16,367 nucleotides of DNA. It comes from JAYOEY01 sp038120295. Its GTDB lineage: Bacteria; Pseudomonadota; Alphaproteobacteria; MPNO01; UBA2964. The stretch spans positions 1-16,367 of the forward strand of contig JAYOLL010000044.1 of the NCBI GenBank assembly GCA_038120295.1, written 5' to 3'. Below, piece by piece: positions 1 to 6,390 of this stretch. Below the pieces are notes generated by a model. The model did not search any database, had not been told where the DNA came from, and was given only the letters and a program-made list of their open reading frames with translations. Position 1 is the first letter of the stretch. Every line of letters begins with the position of its first letter. Both the position numbers and the translations under genes were made by a program.

Positions 1-851
1 AGGAAACCATCGGCTGGGAGAACTTCCTCGGCATGACCATCGGCCAGGCGGTCGTGTGGGCGTCGCAGAACATCGATCCCAAGCACACCAACCCGGAACT
101 GACCACGTCCGAGCCCTATGTCATGGGCTCTCACGCGACCTGTTCGGGTGCCTGGGCGAGCGGACCGGAGGACTATGCGCCGCCGGAATACCGCTGGGGC
201 TACAACCGTATGATGACGGTCAACGGCCTGTTCGGCGCGGGCGATGCGAGCGGCGGCACGCCGCACAAGTTCTCGTCGGGCTCGTTCACCGAGGGCCGCA
301 TCGCGGGCAAGGCGTCGGTCAACTACATCAACGACATGGGCAACGAGCCGGTGATCGACGAGGCCGAAGTGGCGCGTCTGGAAGCCGAGATCTATCAGCC
401 GATGGACAATTACGCGGTCGGCCGCAACGAGATCGTCGCCGGCACGGTATCGCCGAGCTACATCCTGCCGATCCATGCGCTGCAGCGTCTGGAGAAGCTG
501 ATGGACGAGTATTGCGGCGGCATCTCGACCAACTACATGACCAACGAGCCTTTGCTGATGCGCGGGCTAGAGCTGATGGACATGCTGAAAGAAGACTCGG
601 ACCATATCGGCGCCGAGGACCTGCACCAGCTGCAGCGTACGTGGGAGTTCAAGCATCGCCTCATGGCGTCAGAGAGCGTCATGCATCACACGCTGTTCCG
701 CACCGAGACCCGCTGGCCGGGATACTACTATCGCGGCGACCACATGAACCTCAACGACGAAGACTGGCACTGCTTCACGCTGTCCCAGTACGACGCCGAG
801 AACGACAAGTGGAACATGGAGAAGGCCCCGGTCTACCACGTGGTCGACTGA
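1..851 (+). CDS. aprA: Adenylylsulfate (APS) reductase alpha subunit AprA, C-terminal part (5' truncated)
   Basis: The open frame runs in from the left edge (first complete codon at base 3) and gives about 282 residues, under half of a usual ~620-660 residue AprA. AprA is the FAD subunit of the cytoplasmic AprAB enzyme, which interconverts APS with AMP plus sulfite in sulfur oxidisers (oxidative) and sulfate reducers (reductive). Recognition rests on strongly conserved C-terminal blocks: IYQPMDNYAVGRNEIVAGT, LEKLMDEYCGGISTNYMTNE, ETRWPGYYYRGDH, EDWHCFTLSQYDAENDKW and the terminal APVYHVVD. The FAD-binding N-terminal part lies outside the window. aprB, usually directly upstream, is therefore expected just to the left (inference). 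The gene ends 28 bases before a strong terminator, so it is the last gene of its transcript. Direction of catalysis cannot be fixed here; the aerobic aromatic enzymes nearby favour sulfur oxidation (inference). Confidence 0.95.
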   Translation, partial: ETIGWENFLGMTIGQAVVWASQNIDPKHTNPELTTSEPYVMGSHATCSGAWASGPEDYAPPEYRWGYNRMMTVNGLFGAGDASGGTPHKFSSGSFTEGRIAGKASVNYINDMGNEPVIDEAEVARLEAEIYQPMDNYAVGRNEIVAGTVSPSYILPIHALQRLEKLMDEYCGGISTNYMTNEPLLMRGLELMDMLKEDSDHIGAEDLHQLQRTWEFKHRLMASESVMHHTLFRTETRWPGYYYRGDHMNLNDEDWHCFTLSQYDAENDKWNMEKAPVYHVVD

Positions 852-879
852 CGCCGAGCTCCATACGGCCAACGAAAAG

Positions 880-912
880 GCCCGGCCCTGTAACAGGGGC
901 CGGGCTTTTTTT
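880..912 (+). terminator. Rho-independent terminator after aprA
   Basis: A GC-rich hairpin has arms GCCCGGCCCTG (880-890) and CAGGGGCCGGGC (894-905), a 3-base TAA loop and one bulged base. Seven T follow at 906-912. This is a textbook intrinsic terminator and ends the apr transcript before the universal stress protein gene. Confidence 0.95.
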
Positions 913-935
913 GTAGCGCCTGCCCTGCCTCATAC

Positions 936-949
936 TTGATACAGATCAA
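936..949 (+). promoter_or_regulatory. FNR/Dnr-type operator upstream of the universal stress protein
   Basis: TTGATACAGATCAA matches the FNR/Anr/Dnr consensus TTGAT-N4-ATCAA in all ten specified positions. It lies between the apr terminator and the usp start, centred about 105 bases before the ATG, so it belongs to usp rather than apr. If it acts as a class II activator site (centre near -41.5), transcription would begin near base 984, leaving a leader of about 64 bases. The -10 element is not obvious. The motif is seen directly; regulation by oxygen or nitric oxide is inferred from the family. Confidence 0.75.
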
Positions 950-1035
950 GGCGGGATTTCCCCAATCTGCGACCATTCCCTCATACGGTCCGTTCACCGC
1001 CCTATCGAACGTCCTTGCGGACCCTGTCGACATAC

Positions 1036-1041
1036 GGAGGG
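1036..1041 (+). promoter_or_regulatory. Shine-Dalgarno site that fixes the usp start
   Basis: GGAGGG sits six bases before the ATG at 1048. It favours that ATG over the in-frame upstream TTG at 1015, which would add 11 residues absent from the usual family N-terminus (MxxxIVVPTDGS). Confidence 0.85.
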
Positions 1042-1047
1042 AAACAC

Positions 1048-1578
1048 ATGATTACCAATATCGTCGTACCGACCGACGGGTCGGATCACGCTAAAAAGGC
1101 CTGCGACCTGGCCGGAGACCTCGCGGCGAAATACGGCGCCGCGGTGACCATTCTGCATGTCATGATGTCGGATGCGTCTCTGGATCAGCTTCAGCAGCTC
1201 GCCACGGAGCATGGCGCGGACGAGGCGCTCATGAAACAGATCGAGGAACTCGTCCAACTGCCGATGGAGAGCTTTTCCTACGGTAGCGATGCGGTCCCCA
1301 TGTCAGTGCCGGTGCCCCAGGAGGTTCTGACTGCTATCGGAGGACTCGTAACCGCCGCGGCGCGCAAGGCAATGTCAGAAAAGGGGGTCGAGAATATCTC
1401 CGTTCAGATGGTCGGCGGCCATGCCGCTGGCGCGATCATCGACGCCGCCGAACGCACCGGCGCCGACATGATCATCATGGGCAGCCGAGGACTCGGCAAT
1501 CTGAAAGGTATGCTGGTAGGAAGCGTATCCCACAAGGTGAACAATCTTTCCCCGGTAACCTGCGTGACGGTCAAATAG
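1048..1578 (+). CDS. Universal stress protein (UspA family, ATP-binding type)
   Basis: A 176-residue single-domain Usp, somewhat longer than the usual ~140-150 because of extra sequence around residues 60-100. The N-terminus MITNIVVPTDGSDHA carries the beta1 strand and the ATP-contacting Asp of the fold. The C-terminal block has the full nucleotide-binding signature G-2x-G-9x-G-S: G145, G148, G158, S159. This is the ATP-binding subclass of cytoplasmic Usp proteins, which support survival during starvation, oxygen limitation or energy stress. The ATG at 1048 is chosen for its strong GGAGGG site. A perfect FNR-type box about 100 bases upstream suggests induction at low oxygen. It is the first of three + strand genes (usp, membrane protein, DksA-like), but the ~98-base gap to the next gene leaves co-transcription open. 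Confidence 0.92.
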   Translation: MITNIVVPTDGSDHAKKACDLAGDLAAKYGAAVTILHVMMSDASLDQLQQLATEHGADEALMKQIEELVQLPMESFSYGSDAVPMSVPVPQEVLTAIGGLVTAAARKAMSEKGVENISVQMVGGHAAGAIIDAAERTGADMIIMGSRGLGNLKGMLVGSVSHKVNNLSPVTCVTVK

Positions 1579-1676
1579 CGTTTGCGACGCCGGCTTTCCG
1601 CTGCTTACGGAAGCATCTGCTCCCAGGGCCGAGGCCGTGCGAACAGGGCATATTCTGACGTTTTCTGGAGTGGAAG

Positions 1677-2117
1677 ATGATTCAAAACCCGTCACTCGTA
1701 ACCCGTATAGCCATAGGTAAAGTCATCGGGCTCGCGTTCGGCGTCGCCGGTGTTCTTCTGCTGCTTCAGTTCTGGCCCGATGCCGACTGGATGATCCTCT
1801 GGGGTGTCCTGCTGTGGTACCCGACGCTCGGCGCGATTATCGGCGTCTTCGGAGTCTTCACGTCGCACCCGGTCCTGAAACTGCCCCTGCCGTGGTGGCT
1901 CAGGGCGCCGCTGATCGGCGGCTGGATGAATCTCATGCTCACGCTCTTCGCCTACGACATGTTCGCCATAATCACGGCTGATGTGTTCGGCTCCGACAGC
2001 CCGCTGACATCGCCTTTCTGGTTTGTCCTGGAAGGCGCCCTGATTGGCCTTGTCATCGGCTATCTGGCGACGAAATTCGGTGGCGAAGGGAAGGATACCG
2101 TGACCGCGCTTGAATGA
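1677..2117 (+). CDS. Hypothetical integral membrane protein, about four TM helices
   Basis: A 146-residue protein of no family that I recognise. Hydrophobic stretches at roughly residues 12-31, 37-60, 76-100 and 113-133 predict four membrane helices. Short loops contain conserved-looking WYPTLG (about 47-52), HPVLKLPLPWWLR and GGWMN. The tail is short and hydrophilic (GGEGKDTVTALE). There is no signal-peptide cleavage site and no cysteine or histidine pattern suggesting a cofactor. The ATG at 1677 follows GGAG at 1667-1670, a reasonable ribosome site. It sits between the FNR-box usp and a DksA-like gene on the same strand, so a role in the same stress response is possible, but this is context only. 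It may be an inner-membrane accessory or small channel-like protein; no function is assigned. Confidence 0.8.
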   Translation: MIQNPSLVTRIAIGKVIGLAFGVAGVLLLLQFWPDADWMILWGVLLWYPTLGAIIGVFGVFTSHPVLKLPLPWWLRAPLIGGWMNLMLTLFAYDMFAIITADVFGSDSPLTSPFWFVLEGALIGLVIGYLATKFGGEGKDTVTALE

Positions 2118-2185
2118 TGCGGGTCCAGTGTCCGAGATTCAGAGCATCCTGACACTTCACCAGGAAACCTTGTCCTAGAACATAT

Positions 2186-2189
2186 GGAG
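2186..2189 (+). promoter_or_regulatory. Ribosome site favouring the second ATG of the DksA-like gene
   Basis: GGAG at 2186-2189 is six bases ahead of the ATG at 2196 and overlaps the alternative ATG at 2184. The 2184 ATG has no close purine-rich site of its own (the nearest, AGGAAA at 2162-2167, is ~16 bases away). Start 2196 is therefore preferred. Confidence 0.6.
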
Positions 2190-2195
2190 CAACCG

Positions 2196-2519
2196 ATGGC
2201 AGATATTTCCGGATTGAGAAAAGAGCTCGAAAACAGGCTGGTCGAGCTCGGCGCAAAAGTGAATGAGATCGAAGGCGATCTGCGGGCGTCCCATAGCGCG
2301 GACTGGAGCGAGCGCGCCACGGAAATCGAAGACGACGAGATGCTCGAATCGATCGCAGAATCATCGATCCATGAAATCGAGGCAATCAGGAGCGCCCTCC
2401 GGCGCATGGACGCAGGGACTTACGGAACCTGCACGAGCTGCGGCGAGGCCATCGTCCCGAAACGTCTCGAAGCGCTGCCCTACGCCGAGAAATGCATCAA
2501 ATGCGCTGAGGCGGATTAA
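2196..2519 (+). CDS. DksA/TraR-family zinc-finger protein (short form)
   Basis: A 107-residue protein from the preferred ATG at 2196 (111 if started at 2184), shorter than E. coli DksA (151). Residues ~1-70 form a charged helical hairpin. The C-terminal zinc finger has C79-x2-C82 and C100-x2-C103 in the family arrangement (GTCTSCGEAI ... LPYAEKCIKC). DksA-family proteins enter the RNA polymerase secondary channel and alter transcription, often with ppGpp. The hairpin tip reads D36-W-S-E39-R-A41, which aligns by eye with DxxDxA of E. coli DksA (D71, D74, A76) with Asp74 replaced by Glu. It is probably a regulatory paralogue rather than the housekeeping DksA. Its stop codon overlaps the stop of the convergent channel gene. 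Confidence 0.88.
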   Translation: MADISGLRKELENRLVELGAKVNEIEGDLRASHSADWSERATEIEDDEMLESIAESSIHEIEAIRSALRRMDAGTYGTCTSCGEAIVPKRLEALPYAEKCIKCAEAD

Positions 2520-2974
2520 ACCGCCTGATCCTCCATCATCCGCCTGCGGTGTTCGACATGCGCGGCATGCAGGCGACTGAACAGTTCGAACAAGTAGGCG
2601 GCAGAAAGGCCGAACAGGATCAGCCCGTTGGCGGCGCATATGCCGGAAAGCAGCCGCCATTCTACGGGCAGCAAAATGTCGCCGAACCCGAGCGTCGTGA
2701 AGGATACGGAAGCGAAATAGAGGGCGGGCTCGAAATTCGTAAAAATATCGAGTCCCCAGAAGAACAGCGCCCAGACCCATATGGAGACCGACATCGCGCC
2801 CATCAGCCACAACGTGATCGCTGATACGATCACGATGGTTTTCAGCGCGTAGGGAGGTTGGGCGAGCCGGTCACTCATATGCGAAAGGATTCGCGATGCG
2901 ATCCAGATCATGGTCGCCGAAAGAACGACCGTGACCGTAACCGCCAGCGTTCCGATGAAGAGTTGCAGCACCAT
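2516..2974 (-). CDS. Small potassium-channel-like protein (Ion_trans_2 pore)
   Basis: A 152-residue membrane protein. Hydrophobic segments at about residues 4-27, 45-72 and 108-132 predict three helices, the last two flanking a pore loop. The selectivity-filter sequence TTLGFGD (T93-D99) corresponds to TVGYGD of K+ channels. It has no RCK/TrkA-N ligand domain and ends in a short basic tail (HRRRMMEDQAV), so it would be a minimal pore subunit needing oligomerisation. It is the last gene of the - strand set, 56 bases after the GNAT gene. The ATG at 2974 has only a weak ribosome site. Its stop shares bases with the stop of the convergent DksA-like gene. Selective K+ conduction is inferred from the filter; a non-selective cation channel is the alternative. 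Confidence 0.87.
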   Translation of the reverse strand: MVLQLFIGTLAVTVTVVLSATMIWIASRILSHMSDRLAQPPYALKTIVIVSAITLWLMGAMSVSIWVWALFFWGLDIFTNFEPALYFASVSFTTLGFGDILLPVEWRLLSGICAANGLILFGLSAAYLFELFSRLHAAHVEHRRRMMEDQAV

Positions 2975-3030
2975 AGCCGGATTGTTTCAGCATTCGACGC
3001 TCCGCTCAATCGAGCGTCGCAGGCGAAACG

Positions 3031-3597
3031 TCAAAATATGGTCTTGCGGTACAGCAGCGCCTCGCAGTTGCAGCTCCCTTGCCGGTCGGAGCAATGAAAC
3101 TGGCCCGCATCGCATCGTTCGCGCCAGAAGGATGGCAGGCGCTGCCAGACTTCGAAACCCAACTTTCCCATCATGCCGTCGACATGGGGAACGTTGGGGC
3201 TTCGTTTGAAGCACACGATCAGCTTGTCGGCGCCCATCCCGACCAGTCGGTCATGCATTAACCCGATCAATTTGGTGCCATATCCGCTTCGACGATGCGC
3301 CGGAGACACCGCAACGGCGCGGATCACGCCAAGCGCGCCATCCTGATCCGCCTCCAAAATGTCGCCCGGCAGGTCCGGAAGCTGTCCTTCGAGATGGTCG
3401 CGCAACCCGTCCGCCGGCAGGACAGAGCCGAATGCAAAACACAACAGCTCGTCATCCCCCTCATGGCCGATGATCAGAGCGGCGCCCTCCTCCGCAGCCA
3501 GTTCCGACAGGCGAGAGAAATAGCCCTGGCCAAAGGCTTCGTCGGCAAGCGCCGTGACATGACCTTGCCAGCGAGCGGAATACAGGTCGAATCGCAT
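3031..3597 (-). CDS. GNAT-family N-acetyltransferase with cysteine-rich C-terminus
   Basis: A 188-residue protein. The acetyl-CoA-binding motif A is clear: VIRAVAVSPAHRRSGYGTKL at residues 91-110, with R103-S-G105-Y-G107 fitting the (R/Q)xxGx(G/A) pyrophosphate loop. The C-terminal part holds C162, C169, C176 and C178 plus H168 within 17 residues, spacing that could bind a metal or form disulfides. The acceptor substrate cannot be inferred. The start at 3597 has purine-rich GGAGCGGAG just upstream, and the gene begins 14 bases after the end of the tandem Usp gene, so the two are almost certainly co-transcribed. In this stress context, acetylation of a protein or small molecule under energy limitation is plausible (inference). 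Confidence 0.88.
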   Translation of the reverse strand: MRFDLYSARWQGHVTALADEAFGQGYFSRLSELAAEEGAALIIGHEGDDELLCFAFGSVLPADGLRDHLEGQLPDLPGDILEADQDGALGVIRAVAVSPAHRRSGYGTKLIGLMHDRLVGMGADKLIVCFKRSPNVPHVDGMMGKLGFEVWQRLPSFWRERCDAGQFHCSDRQGSCNCEALLYRKTIF

Positions 3598-3611
3598 ACG
3601 TCTCCGCTCCC

Positions 3612-4619
3612 TTAGCGAACGTTAAGAACTGAGGTATTGGCGGCGCCCATCACCCGGAACGCGATCCCTCCGGTAAAAAGACGCCGGATCAGCTTCTTGC
3701 CGGAATCCGCGACCGAGATGACCGAAAAGCCACTACCGGCCCGAACAATCTCAGCCGCCGGTTCGCCGACCCTTACCAGGGCGTCGGCGAAGCCGATTTC
3801 CATCTTAGCAATCATTTCGGTCGATTTCTCCAGGACGCGCTTCGCCGTTGGAACATCTGCATGGTGTCGCGCAACGCACAGCACGGTGACGGGTTCGCCG
3901 CAATGATACGCCAGCACCGCTTCTCGCCGCATGGCCTCCAGCGAATGGCGTGTCCCATCGACACAAATCATGTGTCCCCTGCCCTCGCCATTCTCGTGCG
4001 GACGCGCCAGCAGCACCGAACAGGGCGCCAGCATGGCGACCTTCTGGGCGACGCTGGCGCCGAAGAAAGACCTTGCCTCGCTATGCCAGTGGCTGGGTTC
4101 GCCCATAATGATGAGGTTATAAGGGCCTAGCTCATACTGATCGAGCACCCCACTGGCGATATCCGGCGCCGTCTTGAGCTTGAGAACGATGCTCTTGCCG
4201 TTCTCGTGTCGGTATTCGACCTTGTTGTCGCCGAGGGGATCCCCCCAGGAATCGGTGTGGCTGGCAATCGTGGTCCAGTGGGAGGACAGTCCGTCCTCAC
4301 CGGCCAGCATGTCGAGGCCACGCTTCAGGTAACGGATACCAGGCAGTTCCAGCCCCCACTCCAGCATGTTCTCGCGCGCCACGCGGACCTGAAGGCCTCC
4401 CGTCCTGAGTCCCTGATCGATCGGCCGGACATAGAGCAGGATGATGTCGCAATCGTCTGACGTGCCGATTTTCTCGGCAAAGCGAAGCCCGTCATAAGAT
4501 GCCTCCGATCCGTCGATACAGACGAGAATACGGAAACGGTTCTGTCGACGTTCGCGTAGAGCCCGCAGATCAGACTTCGGTTCGTCGTCGCCCTTGCCAA
4601 TTCCGGGTAAGATCGCCAT
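3612..4619 (-). CDS. Tandem-domain universal stress protein (UspE-like architecture)
   Basis: A 335-residue protein with two Usp folds. Domain 1 (about 28-206) begins FRILVCIDGSEASYDGLRFA and ends NLIIMGEPSHWHS ... VAQKVAMLAPCSVLLAR. Domain 2 (about 214-335) begins GHMICVDGTRHSLEAM and ends FRVMGAANTSVLNVR. The ATP signature G-2x-G-9x-G-S seen in the first usp gene is not intact in either half: G173-E-P-S in domain 1, and no glycine series in VISVADSGKKLIRRLFTGG in domain 2. Nucleotide binding may therefore be weak or different. A charged N-terminal extension of about 27 residues precedes domain 1. The start at 4619 is nine bases after the stop of the SLC13 transporter gene. Tight coupling to a transporter suggests modulation of transport or a shared response (inference). 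Confidence 0.88.
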   Translation of the reverse strand: MAILPGIGKGDDEPKSDLRALRERRQNRFRILVCIDGSEASYDGLRFAEKIGTSDDCDIILLYVRPIDQGLRTGGLQVRVARENMLEWGLELPGIRYLKRGLDMLAGEDGLSSHWTTIASHTDSWGDPLGDNKVEYRHENGKSIVLKLKTAPDIASGVLDQYELGPYNLIIMGEPSHWHSEARSFFGASVAQKVAMLAPCSVLLARPHENGEGRGHMICVDGTRHSLEAMRREAVLAYHCGEPVTVLCVARHHADVPTAKRVLEKSTEMIAKMEIGFADALVRVGEPAAEIVRAGSGFSVISVADSGKKLIRRLFTGGIAFRVMGAANTSVLNVR

Positions 4620-4628
4620 CGGCCCGTG

Positions 4629-6170
4629 TCAGCTCCCCAGCAACGGCCAGTAGAATGTCGCGGCGAGCATCATGATGATTGTGGACATCACCACCATTCG
4701 CCAGCCGACCACCAGGAAATCCGTCGTCTTAAGGTAACCCGACGCGTAAACGATGGTGCAGGCTGGCGTGCCGACCACGGTCAGATATGCGAATGCCGAC
4801 GAGATCGCCGTGATAAAGCCCAGTACGATCGGACTTTCGCCTGCGACAACGGCCATCTTGAGAACAATCGGCCCCAGCACGGCGACCGCCGCTCCGTTCG
4901 ACATTGTATTGGTCACCAGGGTGGTCAGGGCAGAGACGGCGGCCCACAGCCCGACCCCTTGCTCCGCGCCCAACGGGGTCATGAGTTTCAGGAAGCTCTC
5001 CGCGATCCACTGCGCTGCACCGGAGTCCTTCATCTGTACGCCGAGAGAAATCGCGGCCGCATAAAGCAGGATCACGCCCCAGTTGACGCCGGAATTGATC
5101 TCCTCCCACCGCACCAGACCGGTGATCAGAAATATGGCGGCGCCGAGGACGGCGACGGTGCCCAGACCCGTGTCGCCCGACAGCGTAATCCACCCGACCA
5201 GAATAAGCGCAAAAATGAAGATCGCCAGCCAGTCCGCGGGTTTCATCGGCCCCTGCTCCTGGATCTTCAGGCGCAGCTTGGCGACCGAACGCGACAGCCG
5301 CTGGTACTCCGGCCGGAATGTCCAGTTCAGGATCAGCGTGACGAACGGAAGCTGGATCAGAAATACCGGGTAGGCATACAGGATCCAGGTGACGTAATCG
5401 ATGAGGAATTTCTGCGTCTCCGGGTTAAGCGGGTCGAAGAAGAATTCCTTCCAGTAACCGATCATGATGGCGTTACGCGCGCCCCCTGAAGGCGTGCCGA
5501 TGCCCGCCACCGAACAGCCGTATGAGATAGAGAACAGCAGAACCGCCGCCAGACGCCGGACTTCCTTGGGATCGTCGGAGGTCAAGCTGATCAGCGTGAT
5601 GCCGACAGGCAGCATCATCGCCGCCACCGTATGTTCGCCGACAAACGAGGCCAGTACGCCTGAAACCGCCGAGATGCCGAAGCAGATCCGCGTCGTTTTT
5701 GTGCCCGTGATGCGTACGATCAGCCAGGCAATGCGGATATCGAGATTCTGCTTGACCACAGCGACCGCCAGCATCAGCGAGCCCATGATGAACAGAACGG
5801 AATCCGTCATCAAGGTCTTGGCAACGGTGGTGGATTCTATACCGAGCAGAAGCACCTGCCCGACGATGATCAGCAGCGCCACCGTCGGCAGCGGCACAGG
5901 TTCCGTCACGAACAGGATGACGGCGACGACCGACATGGTCAGCACGATCTGGCCCTCGCGCGTCAGCCCTTCCGGCTGCGGCATGGCCATCATCGCGGCC
6001 CCGATCGCCAGCGCGATGAAAAACCAGCGCTTCTCCCAGAAATAGTAGAAATCGATCTGCGACCGCACCAGGCGCCAGCGCTGATAGCTGCGCCGCCGGA
6101 CTCGATGAGTCCGAATGTCCTCCGGCCGGTAGGACCGCAGGCTGTCGGTCACAAGACTGACGGTCGCCAC
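4629..6170 (-). CDS. SLC13/DASS-family anion permease (dicarboxylate/sulfate type)
   Basis: A 513-residue polytopic membrane protein, in the DASS size range, with roughly 12 hydrophobic segments between residues 49 and 511 after a basic N-terminal tail (~48 residues, several Arg). Family landmarks are LFVTEPVPLPTVALL near residue 87, EHTVAAMMLPVG (179-190), GIGTPSGGARNA (223-233) and LVTNTMSNGAAVAVLGPI (418-435). The two SNT motifs that bind Na+ and substrate in DASS carriers align with G178-E-H180 and S424-N-G426, so both are altered. The start is a GTG at 6170 (MATVSLVTDS) with a modest GCGGGG upstream; no better start is visible. It heads the - strand set and has a candidate promoter at 6297-6324. 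Substrates could be sulfate, dicarboxylates or another anion; nearness to aprA makes sulfate movement worth testing, but this is inference. Confidence 0.88.
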   Translation of the reverse strand: MATVSLVTDSLRSYRPEDIRTHRVRRRSYQRWRLVRSQIDFYYFWEKRWFFIALAIGAAMMAMPQPEGLTREGQIVLTMSVVAVILFVTEPVPLPTVALLIIVGQVLLLGIESTTVAKTLMTDSVLFIMGSLMLAVAVVKQNLDIRIAWLIVRITGTKTTRICFGISAVSGVLASFVGEHTVAAMMLPVGITLISLTSDDPKEVRRLAAVLLFSISYGCSVAGIGTPSGGARNAIMIGYWKEFFFDPLNPETQKFLIDYVTWILYAYPVFLIQLPFVTLILNWTFRPEYQRLSRSVAKLRLKIQEQGPMKPADWLAIFIFALILVGWITLSGDTGLGTVAVLGAAIFLITGLVRWEEINSGVNWGVILLYAAAISLGVQMKDSGAAQWIAESFLKLMTPLGAEQGVGLWAAVSALTTLVTNTMSNGAAVAVLGPIVLKMAVVAGESPIVLGFITAISSAFAYLTVVGTPACTIVYASGYLKTTDFLVVGWRMVVMSTIIMMLAATFYWPLLGS

Positions 6171-6267
6171 CGTTTAGCCCCGCGCAGCCGAAAACATGGA
6201 AAGCACTATCATCGAACCGCCGACGTCCGTTGCCCCGCCCTGTTAAGCGGTTTTTGGTTTTTGCCAG

Positions 6268-6279
6268 CCGCCGAAGCGG
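6268..6279 (-). promoter_or_regulatory. UUCG-tetraloop hairpin in the SLC13 leader
   Basis: Read on the - strand this is CCGC-TTCG-GCGG, a perfect 4-bp stem closed by the very stable UUCG tetraloop. It lies in the predicted ~120-base untranslated leader of the SLC13 gene. A further 6-bp inverted repeat (6215-6220 with 6247-6252) follows. No T-run follows on the - strand, so it is not a terminator. A role in mRNA stability or translation is possible only. Confidence 0.3.
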
Positions 6280-6296
6280 AGACCGTTGTTGTGCCT

Positions 6297-6324
6297 AAGG
6301 TATTTGAGGCGGGGGCTGTGTCAA
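6297..6324 (-). promoter_or_regulatory. Candidate sigma70 promoter for the SLC13-usp-GNAT-channel genes
   Basis: On the - strand a consensus -35 TTGACA (6324-6319) is followed after 16 bases by TACCTT (6302-6297) as a weak -10. Transcription would start near 6290, about 120 bases before the GTG of the SLC13 gene. The -35 is perfect but the -10 is poor and the spacer one base short, so an activator may be needed. Confidence 0.45.
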
Positions 6325-6390
6325 GGTGGTGATTGACCGGGAAGAGACGACGCTGTGGCGCACAACCGGCCCCGATCGGCCACGAGCGGC

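Noticed and set aside
1593..1614. Hairpin GCTTTCCG / CGGAAGC after the usp gene as a terminator
   Set aside because: The stem is short with a bulge and no T-run follows; the next gene is close and on the same strand.
2127..2156. Inverted repeat AGTGTC ... GACACT before the DksA-like gene
   Set aside because: Only 6-base arms with an 18-base spacer, expected by chance at this frequency.
4626..5489. A 287-codon + strand open frame opposite the SLC13 gene
   Set aside because: Composition rich in Arg, Asp, Gln and His, typical of antisense translation of membrane protein codons; no domain seen.
6214..6260. + strand terminator-like GCGG followed by T-runs
   Set aside because: No + strand gene lies upstream; on the - strand the same bases fall in the SLC13 leader and read as A-runs.
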